Assembly: GCF_001499995.1 (NCBI RefSeq) | Contig: NZ_LQIU01000016.1 | Span: 1 to 64,000, forward strand | Direction of reading: 5' to 3' | DNA length: 64,000 bases | Origin: Mycobacterium sp. IS-1496 | Lineage (GTDB): Bacteria; Actinomycetota; Actinomycetes; Mycobacteriales; Mycobacteriaceae | Part shown: piece after piece, positions 19,617 through 29,217 of the stretch | How the letters are laid out: every line of letters begins with the position of its first letter | Numbering within the stretch: the first letter of the stretch is position 1 | The notes under the pieces: model-generated | Told to the model about the DNA's origin: nothing | Database searches by the model: none | Seen by the model: the letters and a program-made list of their open reading frames with translations, nothing else | Made by a program: the position numbers and the translations under genes

Positions 19617-20696
19617 TCAGCCTTCGATGAAGGTCTCCAGCTGCGTGCGGGCGACGTCGTCGGGCAGCTGCTGCGGCGGGCTCTTCATCAGGTAGGCCGA
19701 CGCGGCGACGACGGGGCCGCCGACACCGCGGTCCTTGGCGATCTTCGCCGCGCGGACCGCGTCGATGATGACGCCGGCCGAGTTCGGCGAATCCCACACC
19801 TCGAGCTTGTACTCCAGGTTCAGCGGCACGTCACCGAAGGCACGACCCTCGAGGCGGACGTAGGCCCACTTGCGGTCGTCGAGCCAGCCGACGTGGTCGG
19901 ACGGGCCGATGTGGACGTCCTTGGTGTTGAACTCACGCTGCAGGTTGCTGGTGACGGCCTGGGTCTTGGAGATCTTCTTCGACTCCAGCCGCGAACGCTC
20001 GAGCATGTTGAGGAAGTCCATGTTGCCGCCGACGTTGAGCTGCATGGTGCGGTCGAGCTGCACGCCGCGGTCCTCGAACAGCTTGGCCATCACGCGGTGG
20101 GTGATGGTGGCGCCGACCTGGCTCTTGATGTCGTCGCCGACGATCGGCACCCCGGCGTCTTCGAACTTCTTGGCCCACACCGGGTCGGACGCGATGAACA
20201 CCGGCAGCGCGTTGACGAAGGCCACGCCGGCGTCGATCGCGCACTGGGCGTAGAACTTGTCGGCCTCTTCGGAACCCACCGGGAGGTAGGACACCAGCAC
20301 GTCGACGTTGGCGTCCTTGAGCGCCTTGACCACGTCGACGGCGTCGGCGTCGGACACCTCGATCGTGTCGGCGTAGTACTTGCCGATGCCGTCGAGGGTC
20401 GGGCCGCGCTGCACGATCACGTCGCTGGGCGGCACGTCGGCGATCTTGATGGTGTTGTTCTCGGAGGCGAAGATCGCCTCGGACAGGTCGAAGCCCACCT
20501 TCTTGGCGTCGACGTCGAAGGCGGCGACGAACTTGACGTCGCGGACGTGATACGGCCCGAAGCGCACATGCATCAGACCGGGCACGGACGCGTTCTCGTC
20601 CGCGTCCTTGTAGTACTGGACGCCCTGTACCAGCGAGGACGCGCAGTTGCCGACGCCGACGATGGCGACCCGGATGTCTCCTGCGTGCTCAGTCAT
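19617..20696 (-). CDS. ino1: inositol-1-phosphate synthase
   Basis: Converts glucose-6-phosphate to myo-inositol-1-phosphate with bound NAD, the first step toward phosphatidylinositol, mannosides and mycothiol. 359 residues, near the 367 of M. tuberculosis Ino1 (Rv0046c). NAD-binding motif [12 protein letters not shown] at ~16-27; conserved active-site segments [27 protein letters not shown] and the Lys-rich stretch [11 protein letters not shown]. It follows the PadR regulator by 69 nt, as in M. tuberculosis, and ends in a palindromic hairpin. Confidence 0.96.
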   Translation of the reverse strand: MTEHAGDIRVAIVGVGNCASSLVQGVQYYKDADENASVPGLMHVRFGPYHVRDVKFVAAFDVDAKKVGFDLSEAIFASENNTIKIADVPPSDVIVQRGPTLDGIGKYYADTIEVSDADAVDVVKALKDANVDVLVSYLPVGSEEADKFYAQCAIDAGVAFVNALPVFIASDPVWAKKFEDAGVPIVGDDIKSQVGATITHRVMAKLFEDRGVQLDRTMQLNVGGNMDFLNMLERSRLESKKISKTQAVTSNLQREFNTKDVHIGPSDHVGWLDDRKWAYVRLEGRAFGDVPLNLEYKLEVWDSPNSAGVIIDAVRAAKIAKDRGVGGPVVAASAYLMKSPPQQLPDDVARTQLETFIEG

Positions 20697-20765
20697 GGCC
20701 GTTCTCTCCCTCTCGTACTGAAATTCGGTGGTGCTGTCTGTGGTCGCCCCGGTTCAAGGCTGTGC

Positions 20766-21311
20766 TCACGAGTTGTCCGGACTCCCCTGCCCGAGACGTT
20801 CCGCCGCGATGAGTTCGTTGAGCCACTTCACTTCGCGCTCGCTGGACTCCAACCCCAACTGGTGCAACTGCCGGGTGTATCGGTCGAATGAGCTGCTGGC
20901 CCGCGCAACTGCTTCACGCAGACCCTCGCGACGTTCCTCCACCTGACGACGGCGACCCTCGAGGATCCGCATCCTGGCTTCCGCCGGAGTGCGGTTGAAG
21001 AAGGCGAGATGCACACCGAATCCGTCATCGGAGTAGTTCTGCGGGCCGGTGTCCGCCACGAGTTCGGCGAAGCGCTGCTTGCCGGCGTCGGTGAGCTGGT
21101 AGACCCGCCGGGCCCGTCGACGCGTCACCGTGCCCGCGGGCGCGGCGTCCTCGACGATCAACCCGTCGACCTGCATGCGGCGCAACGCCGGGTACAGCGA
21201 ACCGTACGAGAAGGCGCGGAACGCACCGAGCAGACCGGTCAGGCGTTTACGCAGTTCATAGCCGTGCATCGGGGATTCGAGCAGCAGACCGAGAATGGCG
21301 AGTTCCAGCAC
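20766..21311 (-). CDS. PadR family regulator (Rv0047c-like)
   Basis: 181 residues from the GTG at 21311 (VLELAILGLLLESPMHGYELRKRL), the standard PadR N-terminus. The winged helix covers residues ~1-85 (SYGSLYPALRRMQVDGLI, RRARRVYQLTDAGKQRF); a long C-terminal helical dimerisation segment follows (RRRQVEERREGLREAV). It sits directly upstream of ino1 on the same strand, so it is a candidate regulator of inositol synthesis and of itself. A near-palindrome lies 56 bp upstream of the start. Confidence 0.9.
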   Translation of the reverse strand: MLELAILGLLLESPMHGYELRKRLTGLLGAFRAFSYGSLYPALRRMQVDGLIVEDAAPAGTVTRRRARRVYQLTDAGKQRFAELVADTGPQNYSDDGFGVHLAFFNRTPAEARMRILEGRRRQVEERREGLREAVARASSSFDRYTRQLHQLGLESSEREVKWLNELIAAERLGQGSPDNS

Positions 21312-21366
21312 CCGGAACCACCCCCTCACGATCTGCACCGTCGCTACGACGCATCGACACCTCGTT

Positions 21367-21390
21367 GAATAGTATCGCGCCGATATATTC
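21367..21390. promoter_or_regulatory. near-palindrome upstream of padR-ino1, candidate operator
   Basis: GAATAGTATCG and CGATATATTC are inverted copies differing by one inserted base, spaced by three bases. The site is the most A/T-rich point of the padR-DUF1707 intergenic region and could be the PadR autoregulatory operator. Assignment to PadR is inference. Confidence 0.35.
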
Positions 21391-21445
21391 GACGCCACAT
21401 CGGGCGTTGCCTGCTGTTTGCCTGCCGGTCACCTGGACCGGCCGC

Positions 21446-22321
21446 TCAGCTGCTCGGCGGCCAGATCGCCTTGGTGGTGCCGTCCGGGAACAACTCGATC
21501 CGCCCGGTGCCGAAGTCGCTGTTGGCGATGATCTCGACGGCCACGAGATCGGGGGTCGCCGGGTCGCCGGACGGTCCGACGCGTACCCAGGTGTCGGTGA
21601 CGTCGGCGCGGTTCATGCCGAGGGTGTCGGGCGCGCCCCGCATCACCGCGAGGGTCTTCTCGTAGTCGAACCTCGCCAGGTCGACGAGCCGGTCGTCGCT
21701 GCTCAGGGTGCTGGGCGAACCCCACGGGTCGCCCCAGCCGCCGCGGTAGTCGTAGTTCTGCTGGCGCCGGTTGTCGGTCGGGTCCGGCCGGTCCAGCGAC
21801 GCGTAGTCGGGGTGGATGTCCAGTTCGTAGCCCATCGTGCTGCCGAACCGCTGCCGCATCTGCTCGAACAGCCCGGTGAATCCGTTGAGGGACTGCAACT
21901 GCCGCGGCGGGGTGAGCACCACGGGTTCGATGCCGTCCGATTTGGCGCCCGGGTCGCTCTGGAAGTCCAACGGCGAACTGGTGTTGCCGTAGAGCCCCCA
22001 GCCGATGCACATGCCGAGCACGACGAGGACGACGGCCATCGCCGCCTTCACCCCCCAGCCCGTCGGCGCGGAGATGCGGCGCGGTGGCTTGGGCCTGCTC
22101 AGGTCGGGCAGTTGTACCGGTGCGTTGCCGGTCTGCAGATCCGACACCAGCGCCTGCAGATCGCCCAGCGTCGCGGCGTGGGTCGCGGCCTTGACCCGCT
22201 CCCCGTGCTCGGCCATCGACAGCTGGCCCTCGCTGAGCGCGGTGTCGAGCACCTGGCACGTGTCGTTGCGGTCGCTGTCCTTCGCCCGGGTCCCCGCGGT
22301 CGGCCGCCCTGAGCTGCTCAC
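21446..22321 (-). CDS. DUF1707 membrane protein (Rv0048c-like)
   Basis: 291 residues from the GTG at 22321. The N-terminal DUF1707 domain (RAKDSDRNDTCQVLDTALSEGQLSMAEHGER, about 10-55) is a short predicted helical module common in actinobacterial regulatory and envelope proteins. One membrane helix follows (~89-110, AAMAVVLVVLGMCIGWGLYG), leaving a ~180-residue extracytoplasmic domain, mostly rich in Asp/Arg, that probably faces the envelope. Matches Rv0048c in length and place. Function unknown. Divergent from the DUF5318-ponA1 operon, which suggests an envelope link. Confidence 0.85.
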   Translation of the reverse strand: MSSSGRPTAGTRAKDSDRNDTCQVLDTALSEGQLSMAEHGERVKAATHAATLGDLQALVSDLQTGNAPVQLPDLSRPKPPRRISAPTGWGVKAAMAVVLVVLGMCIGWGLYGNTSSPLDFQSDPGAKSDGIEPVVLTPPRQLQSLNGFTGLFEQMRQRFGSTMGYELDIHPDYASLDRPDPTDNRRQQNYDYRGGWGDPWGSPSTLSSDDRLVDLARFDYEKTLAVMRGAPDTLGMNRADVTDTWVRVGPSGDPATPDLVAVEIIANSDFGTGRIELFPDGTTKAIWPPSS

Positions 22322-22425
22322 TGCCACGCCGAGATCGTAAGAGTTCGGTGGGCGATACCGCAGACCAGACACGGAATCGGCGGTGACGTTGCGGCGTCTC
22401 ACACTCGGCCCCGAGTGGGCCGACG

Positions 22426-22431
22426 TACTCT
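22426..22431 (+). promoter_or_regulatory. candidate -10 of the DUF5318-ponA1-GT87 operon
   Basis: TACTCT ends 7 nt before the GTG at 22439, so transcription would start at or next to the G of the start codon (leaderless). No Shine-Dalgarno is visible ahead of this GTG. Confidence 0.4.
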
Positions 22432-22438
22432 GGTCACC

Positions 22439-22864
22439 GTGCGATTGCAGAGACAGGTGGTGGACTACGCGCTCCGGCGCCGGTCCCTGCTGGCCGAGGT
22501 CTACTCGGGGCGCACCGGCGTCTCGGAGGTCTGCGACGCCAACCCCTACCTGCTGCGCGCCGCGAAGTTCCATGGCAAGCCCAGTTCGGTGATGTGCCCG
22601 ATTTGCCGTAAAGAGCAGTTGACGCTCGTGTCGTGGGTGTTCGGTGACCACCTCGGCCCGGTGTCGGGGTCGGCGCGCACCGCCGAGGAGCTGGTCCTGT
22701 TGGCCACCAAGTTCGACGAGTTCTCCGTACATGTGGTGGAGGTATGCCGAACCTGTGAATGGAATCATCTGGTGAAGTCGTATGTGCTCGGCGCGGTGCG
22801 GCCGCCCAAGGCCCCGCGCGGTACCCGGCCGGCGCGCAAGAGCGCGCGTACGGCGAGTGAATAG
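22439..22864 (+). CDS. DUF5318 zinc-ribbon-like protein (Rv0049-like)
   Basis: 141 residues from the GTG (VRLQRQVVDYALRRRSLLAEV). Two CxxC pairs, CPICRKE and CRTCEWN, are spaced about 50 residues apart and look like one zinc-ribbon site. The C-terminus is basic (RPPKAPRGTRPARKSARTASE). Nearly identical in pattern to the recalled Rv0049. Its stop codon overlaps the ponA1 start (GTGAATAG), so expression is coupled to cell-wall synthesis genes. Function unknown. Confidence 0.88.
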   Translation: MRLQRQVVDYALRRRSLLAEVYSGRTGVSEVCDANPYLLRAAKFHGKPSSVMCPICRKEQLTLVSWVFGDHLGPVSGSARTAEELVLLATKFDEFSVHVVEVCRTCEWNHLVKSYVLGAVRPPKAPRGTRPARKSARTASE

Positions 22865-25451
22865 CGAAGGGCGCCACGAACGGCCGGTCGACGATGTCCG
22901 CAGGGGACATTCGGCTGACCGTGTCGGTGCGCCGCCTCCAGGATCCGACCGCGGCCCACGGCACGCGGATCGGGGCCGTCCGCCCCGTCCTGCTCAGGGT
23001 CCGGTGCAGGGTCGGATGCAACGCCCACCCGAACCGGCTCCCCGCAACCGTCCGCCGCGGGCGCCCGACGACAACCGCACGGCGATCCTGCCGCAGATCC
23101 GCGACGAACCGCCGCCACATCTGCGTGATCCGATCGACGTGGTCAAGGCCGCACTCGAAGGCACCCCGCCGCAGAAGCCGCCGCCACCGCGCGGCCCCGG
23201 TGGCGGTGGTGACGGACCGTCCGGTCCGCCGCCGGGCGGGCGTCCGCACTGGCGTCAGCGCGTCAACTGGAGGTGGGTCCGCCGCGGCCTGATCGCCGCG
23301 GCCGTAGCGCTGATCGTGCTGCCACTGGTCACGTTCGGGATGGCGTACATGATCGTCGACGTCCCCAACCCGGGCGACATCCGGACGAATCAGGTGTCGA
23401 CGATCCTCGCCAGCGACGGCAGCGAGATCGCGAAGATCGTTCCGCCCGAAGGCAACCGCGTCGACGTCAACATCGACCAGATCCCGGTGCACGTTCGCGA
23501 CGCCGTGATGGCCGCCGAGGACCGCGACTTCTACTCCAACCCGGGTTTCTCGTTCACCGGCTTCGCCCGCGCGTTCAAGAACAACCTGTTCGGGGGCGAC
23601 CTGCAGGGTGGGTCGACGATCACGCAGCAGTACGTGAAGAACGCGCTCGTCGGTTCCGAGCGCGGGGGCCTGGGCGGCATCACCCGTAAGGCCAAGGAAC
23701 TGGTCATCTCGACGAAGATGTCCGGCGAGTGGTCCAAAGACCAGGTGATGCAGTCGTATCTGAACATCATCTACTTCGGTCGCGGCGCCTACGGCGTGGC
23801 CGCGGCGTCGAAGGCCTACTTCAACAAGCCGGTCGAGCAGCTCACGGTCGCCGAGGGCGCTCTGCTGGCGGCGCTCATCCAGCGCCCGTCCGCGCTCGAC
23901 CCGGCCGTCGATCCCGAGGGCGCGGCCGACCGGTGGAACTGGGTGCTCGACGGGATGGTCGAGATCGGGGCGCTCTCGGAGGCCGACCGCGCCGCGCAGG
24001 TGTTCCCGCCGACGGTGCCGCCCGACGTCGCGCAGACCCAGAACCAGACGACGGGCCCCAACGGCCTCATCGAGCGTCAGGTGCAGCGCGAACTGCTCGA
24101 GCTGTTCAACATCAGCGAGCAGCAGCTCAACACCGAGGGTCTGCAGATCACCACGACCATCGACCCGAAGGCGCAGCGGGCGGCCGAGGAGGCCGTCGCC
24201 GAGTACCTGGACGGTCAGGATCCCGACATGCGCACCGCGGTGGTGTCGATCGATCCGAAGACCGGCGGGGTGAAGGCGTACTACGGCGGTTCGGACGCCA
24301 ACGGGTTCGACTTCGCCCAGGCCGGCCTGCCGACGGGTTCGTCGTTCAAGGTGTTCGCGCTCGTGGCCGCGCTGCAGCAGGGCATCGGCCTGGGATACCA
24401 GGTCGACAGCTCTCCGCTCGAGGTCGACGGCATCAAGATCAGCAACGTCGAGGGCAACAGCTGCGGCACCTGCAACATCGCCGAGGCCTTGAAGCGGTCC
24501 CTGAACACGAGCTACTACCGCCTGATGCTCGACCTCAACAACGGTCCGCAGGACGTGGCCGATGCCGCTCACGAGGCGGGTATCCCCGAGAGCTTCCCGG
24601 GCGTCGAGCACACGTTGTCCGAGGACGGGCAGGGCGGACCGCCGAACAACGGGATCGTCCTCGGCCAGTACCAGTCCCGGGTGATCGACATGGCCTCGGC
24701 GTACGCCACGCTGGCCGCCTCCGGCGTCTACCACAAGCCGCACTTCGTCCAGAAGGTCGTCAACTCCGAGGGTGACGTGCTCTTCGACGCCTCGCAGGAG
24801 GACAACACCGGAGAGCAGCGCATCGACAAGAACGTGGCCGACAACGCCACCGCGGCGATGCAACCGATCGCCGCGTACTCGAACGGTCACGCGCTGGCGG
24901 GCGGGCGGCCGTCGGCGGCCAAGACCGGGACCAACCAGCTCGGCGACACCGACGACAACCGGGACGCGTGGATGGTCGGGTTCACCCCGTCGCTGTCCAC
25001 CGCGGTGTGGGTCGGCACCGTCGAGGGCAACAAACCGCTCGAGAACAAGTGGGGCTCGCCGGTGTACGGCTCGGGTCTGCCGTCGGACATCTGGAAGGCC
25101 ACGATGGACGGCGCGCTCGAGGACACCGACACCGAGTCGTTCCCCGAGCCCGAGGAGATCGGCGGGTACGCGGGTGTGCCGCAGGCGCCGCCGCCGCGTC
25201 AGACCTACACGACCACCGCACCGCCGACACCGTCGCAGACGGTCATCCAACCGACTCTCGAGGTCGCGCCCGGCATCACGATCCCGCTGGGCCCGCCGAC
25301 GACGGTGCCGGTGGGGCCGCCACCACCGATCGGTCAGCCGGTGCCCGCGCCGGGAGTGCCCGCGCCCGCACCCGTCGTGCCCGCACCCGGTGTGCCGCCA
25401 CCGCCGCCCCCGGGTGTGCCCGTAGCGCCCGGTCCGCCGCCGCCTCCGTGA
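22857..25451 (+). CDS. ponA1: bifunctional class A penicillin-binding protein PonA1
   Basis: Polymerises lipid II and cross-links peptidoglycan at the outer face of the membrane. 864 residues: Pro/Arg-rich cytoplasmic N-terminus (1-~140), one TM helix (~150-172, LIAAAVALIVLPLVTFGMAYM), a glycosyltransferase family 51 domain with catalytic Glu221 in AAEDRDFYSNPGF and the QGGSTITQQYVKN motif, then a transpeptidase domain with Ser495/Lys498 in GSSFK, SLNTSY (SxN) and KTGT. A Pro-rich tail of ~90 residues ends in poly-Pro. The GTG at 22857 overlaps the DUF5318 stop; its TGA overlaps the next GTG. Confidence 0.95.
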   Translation: MNSEGRHERPVDDVRRGHSADRVGAPPPGSDRGPRHADRGRPPRPAQGPVQGRMQRPPEPAPRNRPPRAPDDNRTAILPQIRDEPPPHLRDPIDVVKAALEGTPPQKPPPPRGPGGGGDGPSGPPPGGRPHWRQRVNWRWVRRGLIAAAVALIVLPLVTFGMAYMIVDVPNPGDIRTNQVSTILASDGSEIAKIVPPEGNRVDVNIDQIPVHVRDAVMAAEDRDFYSNPGFSFTGFARAFKNNLFGGDLQGGSTITQQYVKNALVGSERGGLGGITRKAKELVISTKMSGEWSKDQVMQSYLNIIYFGRGAYGVAAASKAYFNKPVEQLTVAEGALLAALIQRPSALDPAVDPEGAADRWNWVLDGMVEIGALSEADRAAQVFPPTVPPDVAQTQNQTTGPNGLIERQVQRELLELFNISEQQLNTEGLQITTTIDPKAQRAAEEAVAEYLDGQDPDMRTAVVSIDPKTGGVKAYYGGSDANGFDFAQAGLPTGSSFKVFALVAALQQGIGLGYQVDSSPLEVDGIKISNVEGNSCGTCNIAEALKRSLNTSYYRLMLDLNNGPQDVADAAHEAGIPESFPGVEHTLSEDGQGGPPNNGIVLGQYQSRVIDMASAYATLAASGVYHKPHFVQKVVNSEGDVLFDASQEDNTGEQRIDKNVADNATAAMQPIAAYSNGHALAGGRPSAAKTGTNQLGDTDDNRDAWMVGFTPSLSTAVWVGTVEGNKPLENKWGSPVYGSGLPSDIWKATMDGALEDTDTESFPEPEEIGGYAGVPQAPPPRQTYTTTAPPTPSQTVIQPTLEVAPGITIPLGPPTTVPVGPPPPIGQPVPAPGVPAPAPVVPAPGVPPPPPPGVPVAPGPPPPP

Positions 25452-27106
25452 CGGCGCCCGAGGAGCGGGCGGAACCGGAGAACCGGTGGGTGTCGCCGTC
25501 GCCACTGGCGCACGACCTGCGCAGCGCCGACGACCGCGATCTGCCGAGCCGCACCGACCGCATCGGCGCGGCCCTCGCGGAGACCGTCGGCGGTCCGGTG
25601 GGCCGGCACGCGCTGATCGGCAGGCAGCGGTTCCTGACCCCGCTGCGTGTGATGCTGATCATCGCGGTCGCGTTCCTCGCACTGGGCTATTCGACGAAGG
25701 CCGCGTGTCTGCAGACCACCGGCACCGGGTCGGCCGATCAGCGGGTCGCGAACTGGGACAACAACCGCGCCTACTACCAGCTCTGCTACTCCGACACCGT
25801 GCCGCTCTACACCGCGGAACTGCTGAACCAGGGCAAGTTTCCGTACAAGTCGAGCTGGATCGAGGTCGACGGCAGCGGTGATCCGCGCATCACCCACGAC
25901 GGCGAGGTCGCCGTGCGGTACATGGAGTATCCGGTGCTGACCGGGCTGTACCAGTACGTGTCGATGGCACTGGCCAAGACGTACTCCGCTGTCACGCGCG
26001 CGGTGTCGATCCCGGTGGTCGCCGAGGTGGTGATGTTCTTCAACATCGCCGCGTTCGGGCTGGCGCTGGCGTGGCTGGCGACGGTGTGGGCGACGGCGAT
26101 GCTGGCCGGCCGCCGGGTCTGGGATGCGGCGCTGGTGGCCGCGTCACCGCTGGTGATCTTCCAGATCTTCACCAACTTCGACGCGCTGGCAACGGCTTTC
26201 GCGGTCGGCGCGATGCTCGCCTGGGCGCGGCGAAAACCGGTGCTGGCCGGTGCGTTGATCGGCCTCGGGGTGGCGGCCAAGCTGTATCCGCTGCTGCTGC
26301 TGGTGCCGTTGGTGCTGCTGGCGGTGCGAACCGGAAGGCTGCGGGAGGTGGCCAAGACGGCGGCCACGGCGTTCGTAACCTGGCTGCTGGTCAACCTGCC
26401 GATCATGGTGCTGTTCCCGCGCGGGTGGTCGGAGTTCTTCCGGCTCAACACCCGTCGCGGTGACGACATGGACTCGCTGTACAACGTCGTGAAGTCGTTC
26501 ACCGGGTGGCGGGGGTTCGACGCCGGCCTCGGCTTCTGGCAGCCGCCGACCATTCTCAACACGGTCACCGCGGTGCTGTTCGCCTCCTGCTGCATCGCCA
26601 TCGGGTACATCGCGCTGACGGCCCGACAGCGCCCGCGGGTGGCGCAACTGGCGTTCCTGGTGGTCGCGGCGTTCCTGCTGACCAACAAGGTGTGGAGCCC
26701 GCAGTTCTCGCTGTGGCTGGTGCCGCTGGCCGTGCTCGCGCTGCCGCACCGGCGGATCCTGTTGGCGTGGATGACGATCGACGCGCTGGTCTGGGTGCCC
26801 CGCATGCTCTACCTCTACGGCGAATCCAACCGGGGGCTGCCCGAACAGTGGTTCACCGCGACGGTGCTGCTGCGTGACGTCGCGGTGATCACGTTGTGCG
26901 CGTTGGTGATCCGCCAGATCTACCGCCCCGAACTGGACCTGGTCCGCTTCGGCGGGCGCGTCGACGATCCGGCGGGCGGCGTCTTCGACCGGGCTCCCGA
27001 CGATCCGCCGCGCTGGCTGCCCGACTGGCTGCAGCCCGCCGCCCGGCGGGTGCGGGTGAGCGCCGCGCCCGCACCCGAGCACGAACCCGCCGAGCTCACG
27101 CGGTAG
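25448..27106 (+). CDS. GT87-family membrane protein (Rv0051-like)
   Basis: 552 residues. The N-terminal ~60 residues are soluble, then about 10-12 TM helices begin at LRVMLIIAVAFLALGYST. Glycosyltransferase family 87 members use polyprenyl-phosphate sugars on the outer membrane face; signature-type segments are EYPVLTGLYQY and IFQIFTNFDALATAFAVGAM. A role in adding sugar to cell-envelope polymers is inferred from the family; acceptor unknown. GTG start overlaps the ponA1 stop (GTGA), so it is translationally coupled. Confidence 0.85.
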   Translation: MTAPEERAEPENRWVSPSPLAHDLRSADDRDLPSRTDRIGAALAETVGGPVGRHALIGRQRFLTPLRVMLIIAVAFLALGYSTKAACLQTTGTGSADQRVANWDNNRAYYQLCYSDTVPLYTAELLNQGKFPYKSSWIEVDGSGDPRITHDGEVAVRYMEYPVLTGLYQYVSMALAKTYSAVTRAVSIPVVAEVVMFFNIAAFGLALAWLATVWATAMLAGRRVWDAALVAASPLVIFQIFTNFDALATAFAVGAMLAWARRKPVLAGALIGLGVAAKLYPLLLLVPLVLLAVRTGRLREVAKTAATAFVTWLLVNLPIMVLFPRGWSEFFRLNTRRGDDMDSLYNVVKSFTGWRGFDAGLGFWQPPTILNTVTAVLFASCCIAIGYIALTARQRPRVAQLAFLVVAAFLLTNKVWSPQFSLWLVPLAVLALPHRRILLAWMTIDALVWVPRMLYLYGESNRGLPEQWFTATVLLRDVAVITLCALVIRQIYRPELDLVRFGGRVDDPAGGVFDRAPDDPPRWLPDWLQPAARRVRVSAAPAPEHEPAELTR

Positions 27107-27235
27107 CGCCACGACGACGGATTTCGCAGCTCAGACCCGTCTCCTGTAGCCTGGGCAGGTTGCCGACGCAGGCGACCCTCCTGCCACGGAATTCGCCGTG
27201 GCCGCACTACGACCATAGGAGGTGATGAGGTTCTA

Positions 27236-27526
27236 ATGCGTCCATACGAAATCATGGTCATTCTCGACCCCACACTTGACGAGCGCACCGTGGCTCCCTC
27301 GCTGGAGACGTTCCTGAACGTCATCCGCAAGGACGGCGGAAGCGTTGACAAGGTGGACATCTGGGGCCGCCGCCGGCTCGCCTACGAGATCGCCAAGCAT
27401 GCCGAGGGCATCTACGCGGTGATCGACGTCAAGGCCGCCCCGGCCACGGTGACCGAGCTCGACCGTCAGCTCAGCCTGAACGAGTCGGTGCTGCGCACCA
27501 AGGTCATGCGGACCGACAAGCACTGA
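27236..27526 (+). CDS. rpsF: 30S ribosomal protein S6
   Basis: 96 residues: [21 protein letters not shown] and [25 protein letters not shown] are standard bS6 segments. Binds S18 and 16S rRNA in the platform of the 30S subunit. An AGGAGGTGATGAGG stretch just upstream offers two overlapping Shine-Dalgarno options. First gene of the rpsF-ssb-rpsR1-rplI operon. Confidence 0.97.
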   Translation: MRPYEIMVILDPTLDERTVAPSLETFLNVIRKDGGSVDKVDIWGRRRLAYEIAKHAEGIYAVIDVKAAPATVTELDRQLSLNESVLRTKVMRTDKH

Positions 27527-27601
27527 TCACCGAACGGCTCCGGGTGTCATCTGCCTTGCGTAGGCTCGCGCCCAACATGCCGTCCATTTCAGGAGGACCC
27601 A

Positions 27602-28093
27602 GTGGCTGGTGACACCACCATCACCGTCGTCGGAAACCTGACCGCCGATCCGGAATTGCGGTTCACGCCGTCCGGTGCGGCCGTCGCCAACTTCACCGTG
27701 GCGTCCACGCCGCGGATCTACGACCGCCAGAGCGGGGAGTGGAAGGACGGCGAAGCGCTGTTCTTGCGCTGCAACATCTGGCGCGAGGCCGCCGAGAACG
27801 TGGCCGAGAGCCTGACCCGAGGGTCTCGGGTCATCGTGACCGGTCGACTCAAGCAGCGGTCCTTCGAAACCCGTGAGGGCGAGAAGCGCACCGTCATGGA
27901 GGTCGAGGTCGACGAGATCGGCCCCTCCCTGCGGTATGCCACGGCCAAGGTCAACAAGGCCAGCCGCGGTGGCGGCGGGGGGGGATCCCGTGGCGCCGGC
28001 GGTGGTGGACAGGCGGCCGCGGCCGAGGACCCGTGGGGCAGCGCCCCGGCGTCGGGTTCCTTCAGCGGCGCCGACGACGAGCCCCCCTTCTGA
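27602..28093 (+). CDS. ssb: single-stranded DNA-binding protein
   Basis: 163 residues, GTG start with AGGAGG six bases upstream. OB fold covers about 1-115 ([46 protein letters not shown]). A Gly-rich linker containing six successive Gly leads to the acidic tip DDEPPF, which recruits partner replication and repair proteins. Encoded between rpsF and rpsR1, as in most actinobacteria. Confidence 0.97.
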   Translation: MAGDTTITVVGNLTADPELRFTPSGAAVANFTVASTPRIYDRQSGEWKDGEALFLRCNIWREAAENVAESLTRGSRVIVTGRLKQRSFETREGEKRTVMEVEVDEIGPSLRYATAKVNKASRGGGGGGSRGAGGGGQAAAAEDPWGSAPASGSFSGADDEPPF

Positions 28094-28141
28094 GTCGCTC
28101 CCAGAGCACTCCCGAAGAAACATTGAGAAAGAGATAGAGAT

Positions 28142-28402
28142 ATGGCCAAGTCCAACAAGCGGCGGCCGGCACCGGAAAAGCCGGTCAAGACCCGTAAGTG
28201 CGTGTTCTGCTCCAAGAAGGGCAAGGGGCAGGACATCGATTACAAGGACACCGCGCTGCTGCGCACCTACATCAGCGAGCGCGGCAAGATCCGTGCCCGC
28301 CGGGTGACCGGCAACTGTGTCCAGCACCAGCGTGACGTCGCGGTCGCGGTGAAGAACGCCCGCGAGGTGGCCCTGCTGCCGTTCGGTTCGTCGACGCGGT
28401 AG
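28142..28402 (+). CDS. rpsR1: 30S ribosomal protein S18, Cys-containing paralogue
   Basis: 86 residues. It keeps CVFC near the N-terminus and a Cys in [11 protein letters not shown], so it is the C+ (zinc-binding) form; mycobacteria usually carry a second, Cys-free copy in a zinc-repressed operon elsewhere. Partners S6 in the 30S platform. Confidence 0.96.
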   Translation: MAKSNKRRPAPEKPVKTRKCVFCSKKGKGQDIDYKDTALLRTYISERGKIRARRVTGNCVQHQRDVAVAVKNAREVALLPFGSSTR

Positions 28403-28431
28403 ACCGCCACCGGAAACGAGAGATCAACGAG

Positions 28432-28890
28432 ATGAAACTGATTCTGACCGCCGGCGTGGAACACCTCGGCGAGCCCGGTGACACCGTGGAAGTCAAGGAC
28501 GGCTACGGCCGCAACTACCTGCTGCCGCGCGGGCTGGCGATCGTCGCCAGCCGGGGCGCCCAGCGCCAGGCCGACGACATCCGTCGCGCCCGTGAGCTCA
28601 AGACCGTCCGCGGTCTGGAGCACGCCAACGAGATCAAGACCGCGCTCGAGGCGCTCGACACCGTGGAGCTCGCGGTGAACGCGTCGGCCGACACCGGCAA
28701 GCTGTTCGGTTCGGTCACGTCCACCGATGTGGTTGCCGCGATCAAGAAGGCCGGCGGACCGAACCTCGACAAGCGGACGGTGCAGCTGCCGAAGGCGCAC
28801 ATCAAGAGCCTCGGCACGCACGCGGTTTCGGTGCGGCTGCACCCGGGTGTGGAAGCCTCGGTGTCGCTGAACGTCGTCGCCGAAAGCTGA
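28432..28890 (+). CDS. rplI: 50S ribosomal protein L9
   Basis: 152 residues. [36 protein letters not shown] is the bL9 N-domain signature, followed by the long connecting helix and the C-terminal rRNA-binding domain. Last gene of the operon; a strong hairpin follows 14 nt after the stop. Confidence 0.97.
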   Translation: MKLILTAGVEHLGEPGDTVEVKDGYGRNYLLPRGLAIVASRGAQRQADDIRRARELKTVRGLEHANEIKTALEALDTVELAVNASADTGKLFGSVTSTDVVAAIKKAGGPNLDKRTVQLPKAHIKSLGTHAVSVRLHPGVEASVSLNVVAES

Positions 28891-28904
28891 CACCAGCGTC
28901 AAAT

Positions 28905-28943
28905 ACGCCCGGGTAGGAACTGATCTTGTTCCCACCCGGGCGT
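28905..28943 (+). terminator. terminator hairpin of the rpsF-rplI operon
   Basis: 16-nt arms (28905-28920 and 28928-28943) pair at 15 of 16 positions, GC-rich, around the 7-nt loop TGATCTT. The following bases TGCTGTGTCTT are only weakly U-rich, as usual in mycobacteria. Confidence 0.75.
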
Positions 28944-29076
28944 TGCTGTGTCTTCTGGCGAACATTCCCGGCCGAAGTTTGCACAGCGAACGTTATCTGG
29001 TGTTAATCTGCCCGGCGCTGCCTCGCTACTCAACACGCCCGACTCGTCAACCCGTCACGACACGCCGAAGAAGTTT

Positions 29077-29217
29077 CTATCCACAACGATTTACCGGCGC
29101 TGTGATGCGCTTATCTGCGGTGATATCCACATAACGAACCTTCATCCACAGGTTCTCCCCAACGCCTCAACATGCGCGGCCTGATCTATCCACATTCGAT
29201 CCACAGGGTTGTCCACA
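29077..29217 (+). promoter_or_regulatory. cluster of six DnaA-box-like 9-mers upstream of dnaB
   Basis: All on the plus strand: CTATCCACA (29077), ATATCCACA (29123), TCATCCACA (29142), CTATCCACA (29186), CGATCCACA (29197) and TTGTCCACA (29209). The last is the exact preferred mycobacterial DnaA box; the others share the core TCCACA. Spacings are 46, 19, 44, 11 and 12 bp. The ~400-bp region between the rplI hairpin and dnaB holds no credible gene. Confidence 0.55.

Noticed and set aside
22434..25505. A 1023-codon open frame antisense to ponA1
   Set aside because: Arg/Val/Gly-rich shadow of ponA1 with no recognisable domain.
29077..29217. A chromosomal replication origin
   Set aside because: dnaA and dnaN are not adjacent and the boxes are all on one strand with no clear unwinding element; kept only as a DnaA-binding candidate.
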